Shown: positions 29,530-38,274, counted from the stretch's first letter. The stretch is DNA of 64,000 nt from an uncultured Gammaproteobacteria bacterium (GCA_913060495.1 CAJXRP010000013.1:1-64000), one strand, 5' to 3'. Numbers and translations: made by a program. The notes: generated by a model not told the origin, from the letters alone.

Positions 29530-29959
29530 TTTTTCATAGTCCGTTTGATACGCAATTCAACTGTAAAACATCTATCTACATACACAGATTACAGCGCTTC
29601 TTGATACACCAAGATTAAGCTGCAAACTGCAATTTTCAGGTCAATTAATACAACTGCACAAGTAATTTGTCGGTTATCTACGCTGGAATTAAATAGCTGT
29701 TGGTAGTTCTATCGATGCTAAGCATATAGAATCCCTTGCACAAGACTGTGAATTGGCTAAAAGAACTAGTAAATTCAGGCACTTAATTGATTAGAGTGTG
29801 ACAGAATTCACATCACCGCGACTTCTAGACAGGCCAAGGTCGAAACTAAGGTCGCGTGATGCGGGTGATTGACTCAGAACTAGGCCGCAGTATACCTTTT
29901 TTACCGCTCTATCGCTTACAAACTGCGGCATACAGCCCCCTCAGTAACAGGGAATACTC
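29530..29959. other. 430-base divergent spacer between fimU and TSUP gene
   Basis: AT-rich, no gene seen. It contains a good sigma-70 promoter toward the TSUP gene (listed separately) and, on the minus strand toward fimU, TGACCT-N5-TTGCA at 29628-29643, which resembles but does not fully match a sigma-54 site (the -24 GG is GA). No repeats of note. Confidence 0.6.
29869..29896 (+). promoter_or_regulatory. Sigma-70 promoter of TSUP gene
   Basis: TTGACT (29869-29874), 16-base spacer, TATACC (29891-29896), ending about 63 bases before the ATG-equivalent GTG at 29960. Confidence 0.55.
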
Positions 29960-30718
29960 GTGGAAATTACACTCGGCTCAGTGCTATTGCTAAGCATCAC
30001 AGGCTTTCTCGCAGGCGGAATTAATACCGTTGCCGGTGGCGGCTCTAACCTAACCCTCCCAGCACTGATGATCTTAGGTCTGCCGGCGGATATCGCCAAT
30101 GGCACCAACCGTGTAGCTATAACCCTGCAATGCGTTGTCGGGCTTGCAGGCTACGACAAACACGAAACACTAGACCGGCCAGCACTCATACCGATACTCA
30201 TCCCTTCCATAGCAGGAGGTCTAGTTGGAGCAATCGCTGCGGCGCTGATGCCTAACCTTTACCTTAAGCCGATCCTACTCGGTACGATCTTACTCATGGC
30301 TTTAATCATATTGATCAGACCTAGCGTGATAGCCCCGCCTCCGGGCACTCAAAGCCTGAGCCCAAACGACAGTCGCGGCGCCTGGTGGGGATTATTCGCA
30401 GCCGGTGTTTACGGAGGCTTTGTGCAAGCTGGAGTGGGCTTTATCCTTCTCGCCGCCTTAGCTGGAGGCTTACGTTATGACTTGCTACGGGCGAATGCGC
30501 TCAAGACAGCCTGTGCACTCGCTTTTACGAGTGTCGCGCTACTTGTCTTTATTGCTTTTGATCAAGTCTGGTGGATACCAGGCCTGATTTTAGCCTGCGG
30601 ATCAATGGCTGGCGCGCACCTAGCAGTAAAAGTTGCTGTGCGCGCATCTCAGGAAAGCATTAAGTGGTTTCTGTTCTTAATGACGCTCTGCGCCGTAGTG
30701 GCTGGACTTGTTTTCTAG
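29960..30718 (+). CDS. TSUP (TauE/SafE) family permease
   Basis: 252 residues, seven to eight hydrophobic segments in two halves, each beginning with the family's conserved loop: GFLAGGINTVAGGGSNLTLPAL near the N-terminus and GVYGGFVQAGVGFILL in the second half. Members export or import sulfite, sulfoacetate, taurine-derived sulfonates or other organic acids; the substrate here cannot be told. It stands alone and overlaps the convergent kinase gene by 4 bases. GTG start. Confidence 0.88.
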   Translation: MEITLGSVLLLSITGFLAGGINTVAGGGSNLTLPALMILGLPADIANGTNRVAITLQCVVGLAGYDKHETLDRPALIPILIPSIAGGLVGAIAAALMPNLYLKPILLGTILLMALIILIRPSVIAPPPGTQSLSPNDSRGAWWGLFAAGVYGGFVQAGVGFILLAALAGGLRYDLLRANALKTACALAFTSVALLVFIAFDQVWWIPGLILACGSMAGAHLAVKVAVRASQESIKWFLFLMTLCAVVAGLVF

Positions 30719-32142
30719 ACAGTCTGCTGAGGTGCGCCGAAACGCATAGTAATCTTCGCACCGCCCAAGCCGCTTGCCCCAACTACTATCGTTCCGTCAT
30801 AGCTACTAACGATATCGGTTACCACAGCCAGGCCAATCCCCTGTCCTTGCACCAAGGTATCCGCTCTAGCTCCGCGCTGCAGGACGAACTCTTGCTTCTC
30901 CTCGCTTATGCCGTGGCCATTGTCTTCAATTACTATCTCTAATCCCTGAAAATAAGCAACTCTAGAATTCGTTTTAATGCTGACTTCGCCTCGACCGTAC
31001 TTAAACGCGTTATCGAGCACATTACCAAGAACCTCCAGCAGGTCCCGCTCATCACCATAGAAAAGCGCGCCGGGGTCTAAATACTTCGCGACTGAAACAG
31101 ACTTATCTCTGTACACTTTTGCTAAGGCATCGAGAACCTTCTCAACAACCGGCTTCACCAAAACCTGTCGCGCTAATGCTGAACTGTTGTTGGATTGTAC
31201 TGCTCGTTGCAACTGATAAGAGACTATCTGATTCATACGGCCCAGTTGTTCTTCAACAGCACCAAGTTGCTCGTCACTGTCACCCGGTTTCTTCGATAGC
31301 GTTTGCATGACTCCAGCGATTACAGCGAGCGGGGTTTTCAAGCTATGGGCAAGATCTCCCAGAGTGGTTCTATATCGCTCTTGCTGCTTTCTCTCCGTCT
31401 CAATCAACACATTGAGATTCTTTGTGACTCCCTGTAGTTCCTGAGGATAGTTTTCGGCGAGTTGGTTTTTCTCTCCCGTCTCAATATGCTTCAAATCGCG
31501 CGCCATCCTATGCAGAGGCGACAAACCCCAGCGCATAAGAAAGTATTGAATAAGCAATAACAGCAATGCCACCCCGCCCAACCATGACCAAAGACTGGTG
31601 CGGAAATTTGAAATTTCCGAATAGTACGGCGCGGCATTTTCCATCACGGTGAAGTTAAATTCACTAATACCATCCTCCCAAAGAATGCCGTAGCTCAGCA
31701 CAAAATACTCTTCATTGTCTGCGCTCATAGTTTTCGAAAACTGCGTCTCGCCGATCTGAACCGACTCACGCAAAACTTCTGAGTCAAGCAAACTAAAAGC
31801 ACGCGCAGATTCGCTTCGCCACAACTCACCAAGACTAGGCCGACTGATAAACCCATAGAGGCCCGAATTAAGCTGACCAAACCTAGGCTCCCTCAGGTCT
31901 CCTAAAAAATAAAATTCTCCGTCGGAGAACTCTGCCGCCGCCAGCAAGAGGTAAATCTGGACCTGCAGACGCTCTGACGCACCGGCTTCGATGCTATTTC
32001 TGAACGCACGATCCAATACGACGCTAGTCAAACCTAGAAACACAAACAATAAAATACTGAACGAAATGACAAGTCGTGTCTGTATGGAGTAATTGGAGGG
32101 ATTTGCAGGCGTGGTCATGGGATGGCGCCCGTGCCAGCTCAT
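30715..32142 (-). CDS. PhoQ-like sensor histidine kinase
   Basis: About 475 residues from the ATG at 32142 (or 467 from 32118); the longer frame back to a TTG at 32202 would overlap the regulator gene by 50 bases and I reject it. Two membrane segments flank a periplasmic sensor domain of about 150 residues; a HAMP-like linker, HisKA with the PhoQ-type box GDLAHSLKTPLAVI, and HATPase with VLGNVLDNAFKYGRG, EDNGHGIS and GQGIGLAV follow. PhoQ-type kinases sense divalent cations, acid or antimicrobial peptides; the signal here is unknown. Operon: PepSY, response regulator, kinase. Confidence 0.9.
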   Translation of the reverse strand: MSWHGRHPMTTPANPSNYSIQTRLVISFSILLFVFLGLTSVVLDRAFRNSIEAGASERLQVQIYLLLAAAEFSDGEFYFLGDLREPRFGQLNSGLYGFISRPSLGELWRSESARAFSLLDSEVLRESVQIGETQFSKTMSADNEEYFVLSYGILWEDGISEFNFTVMENAAPYYSEISNFRTSLWSWLGGVALLLLLIQYFLMRWGLSPLHRMARDLKHIETGEKNQLAENYPQELQGVTKNLNVLIETERKQQERYRTTLGDLAHSLKTPLAVIAGVMQTLSKKPGDSDEQLGAVEEQLGRMNQIVSYQLQRAVQSNNSSALARQVLVKPVVEKVLDALAKVYRDKSVSVAKYLDPGALFYGDERDLLEVLGNVLDNAFKYGRGEVSIKTNSRVAYFQGLEIVIEDNGHGISEEKQEFVLQRGARADTLVQGQGIGLAVVTDIVSSYDGTIVVGASGLGGAKITMRFGAPQQTV

Positions 32143-32152
32143 ACAACTAGGG

Positions 32153-32830
32153 CTAGGATTCTTCAAGATTAAACCGATAGCCCTGTCCGCGAACAGTTTC
32201 AATCGGCTTAAGTGTTTGCTCTGGATCTAACTTCTGCCTTAAGCGGCGCACAAAAACCTCTAAAACATTGCTATCACGATCGTAATCTTGTGCGTAGAGG
32301 TGCTCGGTGAGTTCGGTCTTAGAGATCACCTGCCCCGGATGCAGCATTAGATACTCTAGCATCTTGTATTCATAGGCAGTGAGATCAACGCTCTGCTCGT
32401 CCACCAACAAACGTTTTGCAGCGATATCGAGACTCAGACTGCCGAATTCGAGCTTAGGCTTAGCAAACCCTGCAGCGCGCCTTAGCAAGGCATTCAACCG
32501 AGCTACTATTTCTTCCAGTTGAAAAGGCTTAACAACATAGTCATCGGCGCCAGCATCTAGCCCGGCCACCTTATCTTGCCAGTCACCACGCGCGGTCAGA
32601 ATCAAGATCGGATACTCTTTGCCCGCAGAGCGAATCTGCTGAATAAGTGAAATCCCATCTATTTCCGGCAAGCCCAAGTCGATGATAGCTGCATCGAAAT
32701 CATGCTCAGTTGCATAGAACAAACCCGACCTTCCATCTTCAGCGACATCGACAACATATCCTTGCTTGCTGAGCCCTTGCTCAAGCTGTTGCCGCAACAG
32801 GCTTTCATCTTCTACTACAAGTAGTCGCAT
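32153..32830 (-). CDS. PhoP-like OmpR-family response regulator
   Basis: 225 residues. Receiver domain with acidic pair Glu7-Asp8, phosphoacceptor Asp51 (IIDLGLPEIDG) and Lys in VVKPFQ; winged-helix OmpR DNA-binding domain (about 125-222) ending in the typical VRGQGYRF. Pairs with the PhoQ-like kinase 10 bases downstream; the PepSY gene lies 5 bases upstream of its start, so all three form one operon. Confidence 0.94.
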   Translation of the reverse strand: MRLLVVEDESLLRQQLEQGLSKQGYVVDVAEDGRSGLFYATEHDFDAAIIDLGLPEIDGISLIQQIRSAGKEYPILILTARGDWQDKVAGLDAGADDYVVKPFQLEEIVARLNALLRRAAGFAKPKLEFGSLSLDIAAKRLLVDEQSVDLTAYEYKMLEYLMLHPGQVISKTELTEHLYAQDYDRDSNVLEVFVRRLRQKLDPEQTLKPIETVRGQGYRFNLEES

Positions 32831-32835
32831 AAGTT

Positions 32836-33162
32836 TTATCCACCACCGCTAATTCTGCCAGTCGCGACATTCACGAAGACGGTAAATACCTTGCCTTCAT
32901 TTTCCATGCGAATCTGGTAGCGCTGATTATTGCCCTCACCCACGAGACTGATACGAAGCACATTGCCAGCAAACCGCTGCTTGGCTATTGCTACAGCCTG
33001 CTGCTGGGTAACCCGAGGATTAGCCTGCACATTGTTTCGACCACTGTCGTTTCTATTGATGTCGATCTGGGGTGGAGGAATAGGAACATTTTGGGCGTAG
33101 GCGAACTCTCCTGCACTGAGGAGTAGTATCACCAAAAAACTAAGCATCATTGTTTTGCTCAA
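32836..33162 (-). CDS. Secreted PepSY-domain protein
   Basis: 108 residues: a signal peptide (cut after FAYAQ, about 24), a Pro/Asn-rich linker and one PepSY domain (about 50-108, VTQQQAVAIAKQRFAGNVLRI ... VFVNVATGRI, read as two blocks). Periplasmic. PepSY proteins are common first genes of PhoPQ-like operons and may modulate the sensor or a protease; the exact role is not known. Confidence 0.87.
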   Translation of the reverse strand: MSKTMMLSFLVILLLSAGEFAYAQNVPIPPPQIDINRNDSGRNNVQANPRVTQQQAVAIAKQRFAGNVLRISLVGEGNNQRYQIRMENEGKVFTVFVNVATGRISGGG

Positions 33163-33215
33163 AATATCCCTCTATCCCTGGGAACCGCATAGTATTATTC
33201 AAGGGCATGTAATAC

Positions 33216-33746
33216 TTACAATACCGGCTGAACACTGACTCTAACCCGAATCTCATCACCCGGGTCAGTATTGGTTCTTACAGAGTATTCTTCACCATTG
33301 TAAAGATAAGTCACCTGATAACCTACCAGCCTCTCTTCCTCGTGCTGCTGATAGACGGTCTCACAGCGCTGAACAGTCTGATATTCGCGGCTGCTAGCAC
33401 GCTCATTGCGACGCATAATATCACGTCCTATAGAGTGGCCCAACACAGCACCGATAACTACCCCAACACGTCGATTTGATTTGTTATGGCCTACCGCGTT
33501 ACCGATTGCACCTCCAAGGATTGTGCTGACTACTACGGGTGTATTCGAGCGATTGTCATTGCCGTACCGATCGACTACCGTTTCCTCTTCCCAGCACTGC
33601 TCCTGCGGGGTTGAGATCTCGACAACTTCATATATAGCACGCGATTCAACCACCGATGCAGTTTCAAAAGAAGTTTCCGCAAACGCCTGAACGGATACTA
33701 ATCCTAATACAGCTACTGTGCCTATCATCTTAGTGTTCATGCTCAA
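33216..33746 (-). CDS. Glycine-zipper 2TM-domain envelope protein
   Basis: 176 residues with a signal peptide (VSVQAFAET). The middle part contains a glycine-zipper pair (STILGGAIGNAVGH and GVVIGAVLGHSIGRD) typical of Rick_17kDa/2TM surface proteins; flanking regions are beta-rich with two Cys. Likely periplasmic or outer-membrane associated. GAGGAT precedes the ATG. It lies 53 bases upstream of the PepSY gene and may be co-transcribed with the two-component operon, which suggests envelope stress, but that is inference. Confidence 0.8.
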   Translation of the reverse strand: MSMNTKMIGTVAVLGLVSVQAFAETSFETASVVESRAIYEVVEISTPQEQCWEEETVVDRYGNDNRSNTPVVVSTILGGAIGNAVGHNKSNRRVGVVIGAVLGHSIGRDIMRRNERASSREYQTVQRCETVYQQHEEERLVGYQVTYLYNGEEYSVRTNTDPGDEIRVRVSVQPVL

Positions 33747-34078
33747 TCCTCGCTCATCAAAATCGCATTAACAGCTGGGATAATGCGTTCCATGCGTCAC
33801 TATTCCCAACCTAGGCAGACAATTTAACAACAACAAGCTGAATTGAAGCTGAAGAAAAAGCGAGGGCTCCAGAGAGCCCCAAGATACGCCTAGACTATTT
33901 TATTTGTCTCGGCAGTAGTGTACTTTACTAGCGTGAGAACGCGTCCTACTATGTACATCAGAGCATGCATTCAACCAATAGTGAACTAGCTTCCCTATAA
34001 CTAACAGGAGGAACCCTTACCCTTCGAACCATCAGCTACCAACCAAAACAGAGCATCAACTATAAAACCAATAAGAGT
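33747..34078. other. 332-base divergent spacer, glycine-zipper / cold-shock genes
   Basis: No gene seen. On the minus strand TTGGGA and CATTAT 18 bases apart could be the glycine-zipper promoter. A 6-bp GC hairpin (GGGCTC/GAGCCC, 33864-33879) lies in the middle. The cold-shock gene would have a long 5' leader, as many csp mRNAs do, but no cold-box could be identified by eye. Confidence 0.5.
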
Positions 34079-34504
34079 ATGAACATGTTCAAAAAGCCAT
34101 TTTTTATTTCAATCGTCATTACAGCATTAGCCTGCATTCCACTCTACTTTCTCAGCGCGCAGGAGTATTCACTCACTCTTTCCAATTTTCCAATAATTGC
34201 ACTCACCCTATTCATCATAGTATTAATCAGTGCTTTCAGCGCTTACCAGAACTCCACCCAATTGGGAGATGACATCTATGAAGATGGATATAACTCGGGC
34301 CGAGAACGAGGCAGCGTGAAATGGTTCAATGCCAACAAAGGATTTGGCTTCATCACTCGCGATAGCGGTGATGATGTATTCGTTCACTTTCGCTCAATCC
34401 GTGGAGAAGGACATCGTGTTCTGCACGACGGCCAGCGCGTCGAATTTGAAGTCAGTGAAGGGGACAAAGGCTTGCAAGCAGACGATGTGGCCGCGGCCAG
34501 CTAA
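34079..34504 (+). CDS. Membrane-anchored cold-shock domain protein
   Basis: 141 residues. Two hydrophobic segments (about 8-27 and 38-58) precede a complete cold-shock domain (about 76-139) with RNP1-like KGFGFIT and RNP2-like VFVHF, the nucleic-acid-binding aromatic patches. With both termini in the cytoplasm the domain could bind RNA at the membrane. Ordinary Csp proteins are about 70 residues and soluble, so the N-terminal half is an addition. Convergent with slyX. Confidence 0.88.
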   Translation: MNMFKKPFFISIVITALACIPLYFLSAQEYSLTLSNFPIIALTLFIIVLISAFSAYQNSTQLGDDIYEDGYNSGRERGSVKWFNANKGFGFITRDSGDDVFVHFRSIRGEGHRVLHDGQRVEFEVSEGDKGLQADDVAAAS

Positions 34505-34526
34505 GAGAAACGCACCCTAATATTGC

Positions 34527-34557
34527 GAGAACCTTCTCAATAATGAGGAGGTTTCTC
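34527..34557. terminator. Imperfect hairpin between cold-shock gene and slyX
   Basis: GAGAACCTTCTC and GAGGAGGTTTCTC face each other around AATAAT with one bulge and one wobble. It overlaps the last codons of slyX. It may terminate the cold-shock transcript; weak evidence. Confidence 0.3.
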
Positions 34558-34746
34558 CATTTGCTCTGCTTGCCCTACCGCAGGACCGCGCTCGAGCGCG
34601 CCTTGCAACTGCTCTTTCATTCCAGACATCTCACTTATCAGTTCATCTAACTGGCGCTGCTGCTTAGCCACTATCGTATTGAGGTCTGACAAAAGATCCT
34701 CCTGATAGCTAAATTTCGTTTCCAATTCTATTAGTTTCTCATCCAT
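34537..34746 (-). CDS. slyX: SlyX family protein
   Basis: 69 residues, almost entirely a coiled coil with heptad Leu/Ile (LIELETKFSYQEDLLSDLN, then VAKQQRQLDELISEM) and the family's C-terminal PPHY. Small cytoplasmic protein of unknown function, often near fkpA/slyD in enterics; here alone. Confidence 0.92.
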   Translation of the reverse strand: MDEKLIELETKFSYQEDLLSDLNTIVAKQQRQLDELISEMSGMKEQLQGALERGPAVGQAEQMEKPPHY

Positions 34747-34977
34747 TTTACTTACCTCGGAACTCTAGCGCTCCCATTTTACCCAGACTCTTCATCAGCG
34801 ATTGAGTTATCGGTGACACTTCTGCATTATGTCTGTTAATACTAGCCCTTATATTACTACAAGCTGTCGATTAAACTTTTTAAATAACAATTCAATCGAG
34901 GAATACTTGAGCGACTTGTTTTAAAATACTCACTCGCGCAGTGATGCAGCCAAGCGACTCAAGCAGGAACGGAAATA

Positions 34978-36123
34978 ATGGAAAAAGCACCTATCAACTG
35001 GACAAATATGTTGCTGTTTAGCCTGACCCCAGCGTTTGCCCTAGTAATCGTACCTCTGTATGGCTATTTTTATGGCTACGACCTCTATGAGTGGATGGTA
35101 TTCGTACTGCTGATGGGGTTTTGCGGCATGTCCATAACTGCTGGCTACCACCGCCTCTGGTCGCACAAGGCCTATAAGGCACACCCATTTATTCGAGCCG
35201 TCTTTGCATTAGGAGGCGCCTGTGCACTGCAGAACGACATATTAACTTGGGCATCGGGGCATCGCCGCCATCATCAATTCGTCGATAACAACGATCGAGA
35301 CCCTTATTCCGCCGGACGTGGCTTCTGGTTTTCTCATATTGGATGGATTCTGCGCAACTATGAAAGTGGCGCAGAAGACTATTCGAATGTTAAAGATCTA
35401 ATGAAGGATCCAATCGTAGTTTGGCAGAAGAAAAACTACCTAAGCCTACTCTTGTTAATGAATATTGGGCTCCCCGCATTTCTAGGATTTATTCATGGGG
35501 ATGTTATCGCTGGGCTATTACTCGGCGGCCTACTGCGCTTAGTCTTGAGCCAACATGTTACCTACCTAATTAACTCCATAGCACACATGTGGGGTCGACA
35601 ACCTTATAGCGAGAATAGTTCGGCTAGAGACAATCCAATTTTAGCCTTTTTTACTTATGGCGAGGGATATCATAATTATCATCACACTTTTCAATGGGAC
35701 TATCGAAACGGTATTCGCTGGTGGCACTTCGACCCAACGAAGTGGATGATTAGCCTACTCTCTTTCGTTGGCTTAACTCGCGATCTCAAACGCTGCAATC
35801 CTGCGCAGATCGAGAAAGCACGACTCGAACTTCAATACCTCAAAGCGACTGAGAAATGTGAGCGCTTCGATATTCCGGAAAGCTGGCGACTGCGACTGGA
35901 AACTGAATACGAACAACTCCTGCAGACCCTCCAATTGTGGACCGAACACAGGCAAGCCTGGTACGAGGCCAAGGGAATACAGTTGCAAGAAAGTCTCAAC
36001 TCATTGGATCGGCTTCAGCTGAAGCATGGTTACCAAGAAGTCCAATACCGACTAAAGGCGCAAAAACAGCGCTGGCAATACCTACTGCGCGACCTGGCGC
36101 AGCCAAACCCACAATTGATCTAA
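34978..36123 (+). CDS. Acyl-CoA / lipid delta-9 fatty acid desaturase
   Basis: 381 residues, integral-membrane di-iron desaturase that introduces a cis double bond into saturated acyl chains. The three histidine boxes are present: H58-RLWS-H63, H95-RRHH (95-99) and HNYHHTFQWD (about 233). Four membrane segments in two pairs. After the catalytic part there is a 110-residue C-terminal tail, Leu/Gln/Glu/Arg-rich and probably helical, longer than in minimal homologues. Stands alone; likely membrane-fluidity function, with a cold-shock gene nearby, but co-regulation is not shown. Confidence 0.92.
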   Translation: MEKAPINWTNMLLFSLTPAFALVIVPLYGYFYGYDLYEWMVFVLLMGFCGMSITAGYHRLWSHKAYKAHPFIRAVFALGGACALQNDILTWASGHRRHHQFVDNNDRDPYSAGRGFWFSHIGWILRNYESGAEDYSNVKDLMKDPIVVWQKKNYLSLLLLMNIGLPAFLGFIHGDVIAGLLLGGLLRLVLSQHVTYLINSIAHMWGRQPYSENSSARDNPILAFFTYGEGYHNYHHTFQWDYRNGIRWWHFDPTKWMISLLSFVGLTRDLKRCNPAQIEKARLELQYLKATEKCERFDIPESWRLRLETEYEQLLQTLQLWTEHRQAWYEAKGIQLQESLNSLDRLQLKHGYQEVQYRLKAQKQRWQYLLRDLAQPNPQLI

Positions 36124-36343
36124 TTACTCTTTACTCGCGTAAACGGATTAGTGATTACCGCGTTATGGTCTATAGAGCTACCCCACCTCGCAAGCTGAGT
36201 GGGGCGAATTTAGGTGTCTATTTGTCGCGGCTATCACAAGCAATGAGATTCTGGCAGAATTAGCTACTCGTTAGGACTCAATAGTCCGCAGACTAAAGAC
36301 TCATAATACTCACCAGCTCAATGACTTATCGGAAGGAAATGAC

Positions 36344-36853
36344 ATGAATATCAAGCAGAAATCACAAATGCTAGCCCTAATGGCGCTTACAGCAGCTAGC
36401 AACTCTGCCTGGGCTGTGGAAGAAGGCGATACCGCACCTATCTTCGACCTGCCTTCGATCTATGCTGATCACCCAGCTATAAGCACGGCTAGCCTCGAAG
36501 GAAAGACGGTTTACGTGGACTTCTGGGCCTCTTGGTGTGCCCCCTGCCTCACTTCGCTGCCACTTTATAATGACATGTATCACAAATATAAAGACCAGGG
36601 CTTGGAGATAGTCGCTATTAACGTAGACAATCCAATAGAAGATGGACTCGACTTCCTACTCGATACGCCTCTGGATTTTTTGATTCCGGCAGACCCTGAC
36701 GGCGAAGCTGCGGAGTTATTCGAAGTAATAGGTATGCCAACGTCTTACCTGATCGAGCCTGATGGCACGGTCAAACTTGTGCACATGGGCTTCCGATCCG
36801 GCGACATCGAAATGATTGAAGAAGCTATACAAGATTCTTTAGGTGGCAACTAG
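36344..36853 (+). CDS. TlpA-like periplasmic thioredoxin
   Basis: 169 residues with a signal peptide (NSAWAVEEG, cut near 24). Thioredoxin fold of the TlpA/ResA group with active site W64-C65-A66-P67-C68 and the cis-Pro loop IGMPTSYLI. Periplasmic thiol-disulfide reductase. First gene of the tlpA-DUF4266-DUF3570-apbE set; the next gene encodes a lipoprotein with a Cys pair at its C-terminus, a possible substrate. Confidence 0.9.
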   Translation: MNIKQKSQMLALMALTAASNSAWAVEEGDTAPIFDLPSIYADHPAISTASLEGKTVYVDFWASWCAPCLTSLPLYNDMYHKYKDQGLEIVAINVDNPIEDGLDFLLDTPLDFLIPADPDGEAAELFEVIGMPTSYLIEPDGTVKLVHMGFRSGDIEMIEEAIQDSLGGN

Positions 36854-36885
36854 CCATCTAAAGACCTAATGAGGGAACAGTTCCA

Positions 36886-37104
36886 ATGCGACAGCTACGC
36901 AACACCTTACTCCTGTCGATTTGCAGCCTACTACTGATTTCCTGCGCGGATGTTCGTGCCTGGGAGCGAGGCTACCTCGCTCGGGAGGAAATGGCCTGGG
37001 ATACCGACGCGCTAGAGAGCGCTCTCAACGACCACATCTTCTTTAGCAAAGAGGCCTCCTCAGGGGGCAACAGCGCTGCAGGTGGCGGCTGCGGCTGCAA
37101 TTAG
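36886..37104 (+). CDS. DUF4266 small lipoprotein
   Basis: 72 residues. Signal peptide with lipobox LLISC, lipidated Cys20; the residue after it is Ala, not Asp, so sorting to the outer membrane is expected. The mature protein is only 53 residues: a conserved WERGYLAREEMAWD block, then a Ser/Gly/Ala-rich linker and a terminal GGGCGCN with two Cys. The function of the family is not known. The Cys pair could be a metal or cofactor site, a disulfide handled by the upstream thioredoxin, or a modification site. It lies 32 bases after the thioredoxin gene and 12 before the DUF3570 gene. Confidence 0.88.
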   Translation: MRQLRNTLLLSICSLLLISCADVRAWERGYLAREEMAWDTDALESALNDHIFFSKEASSGGNSAAGGGCGCN

Positions 37105-37116
37105 GCCCTGCTCCGC

Positions 37117-38274
37117 GTGAAGAACAACGCCTCTCTCAACATTATTGCCCTATCTAGCACAGCTCTGGCGCTGCCCGGCATAGCCTTGGCGGATGCTCCT
37201 CCTACCCAGAGCACGATTTCCTATAAATTATCCAACTATCAAGAAGACGATCTTTCTCGATCAGAGGCTCCGCTCGGAGAACTGGATCGCTATGACATCG
37301 ACGTACATCAATTTCAACTAGTCTCTCCTCTCGGCCGTAATATGTCTTTGCATGTTGACGCGAATTACGAGTCACTGAGTGGCGCTTCGCCCTGGTTCAC
37401 GAGTCGCAGCCTAGATGGCGAACCCGTAGTGAACTTAAGTGGACCGAGCGGAATTAATGACCGACGCACAGAACTCAGTGTCGGCAGCCGCTACTATCTA
37501 GAAAATGGCAGCTTTGCAGGAAACATCGGCTATTCTGAAGAGAATGACTATCGCGCCAGCTACTTTAGCTTGAACGGAGAACGGCATTATAACAACGACT
37601 TAACCACAGTCTCGGCGGGCCTCAGCTATTCATCCGATGAAATATTTCCCACCGATGCCGAACTCTTCAATCGCGTTCAAGACGAAGATAAGCAGAGTAC
37701 CTCTCTCTTCATCTCCGTCAGTCAAATTATTAATCAGCTATCCAGCTTTCAATCTGCGTTAAGCTTTACCGAACAGTCTGGCTTTCTAAACGACCCCTAT
37801 AAGCTCAGAGACATCAGGCCAGATGACAAAACACAGATAGCTTGGAGTAATTCCTACAGGAGGTTCTTCGTTTCTGCGAATGCCGCACTCCATGTTAACT
37901 ACCGTTACTACCACGATGATTTTGGCATTAGCTCTCACACCAGCGACCTTTCCTGGCACCAGAATCTCGGACGTACATTTCAACTCGTTCCACAATTACG
38001 TTATTACAGCCAATCTGCAGCGGATTTTTTTACTAACGTTGACGACTTTCTTAGCCCGCTTAGCGAGTACCAATCTAGCGACTATCGCCTCTCGGCATTT
38101 GGCGCGGTTAGCGGAGGCTTTTCCGTGATTGCGGATATGGGTTCTTGGAAGGCAACACTGACAGCAGAACGCTATCTCGCCAACGACAAGTATTCCGCCT
38201 ATGAGGTGTCGGAGCCCAGCACTGCGCTAGTTAAATACAACCGCCTATCACTAGGCATCGATTTCAAGTTCTAG
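37117..38274 (+). CDS. DUF3570 protein, likely outer-membrane beta-barrel
   Basis: 385 residues from a GTG. Signal peptide cut near ALADA (about 25). The rest is an alternating beta pattern with many aromatic residues and ends in Phe (SLGIDFKF), as outer-membrane barrels do. Near the N-terminus is DANYESLSGASPWF (residues 81-94), with SGAS at 88-91 (37378-37389). This resembles the FMN-attachment motif D-x-x-SGA-(S/T) used by ApbE transferases, with Glu85 at the acidic position. The apbE gene follows 50 bases downstream, so this protein is a candidate flavinylation target, which is inference. Confidence 0.85.
   Translation: MKNNASLNIIALSSTALALPGIALADAPPTQSTISYKLSNYQEDDLSRSEAPLGELDRYDIDVHQFQLVSPLGRNMSLHVDANYESLSGASPWFTSRSLDGEPVVNLSGPSGINDRRTELSVGSRYYLENGSFAGNIGYSEENDYRASYFSLNGERHYNNDLTTVSAGLSYSSDEIFPTDAELFNRVQDEDKQSTSLFISVSQIINQLSSFQSALSFTEQSGFLNDPYKLRDIRPDDKTQIAWSNSYRRFFVSANAALHVNYRYYHDDFGISSHTSDLSWHQNLGRTFQLVPQLRYYSQSAADFFTNVDDFLSPLSEYQSSDYRLSAFGAVSGGFSVIADMGSWKATLTAERYLANDKYSAYEVSEPSTALVKYNRLSLGIDFKF

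Noticed and set aside
32143-32202. Longer N-terminus of the PhoQ-like kinase from a TTG
   Set aside because: These codons overlap the 3' end of the response regulator gene and the TTG lies within conserved regulator sequence; the later ATGs are preferred.
36181-36204. CCCCAC/GTGGGG hairpin after the desaturase as terminator
   Set aside because: 6-bp stem with a 12-base loop and no T run; too weak to call.
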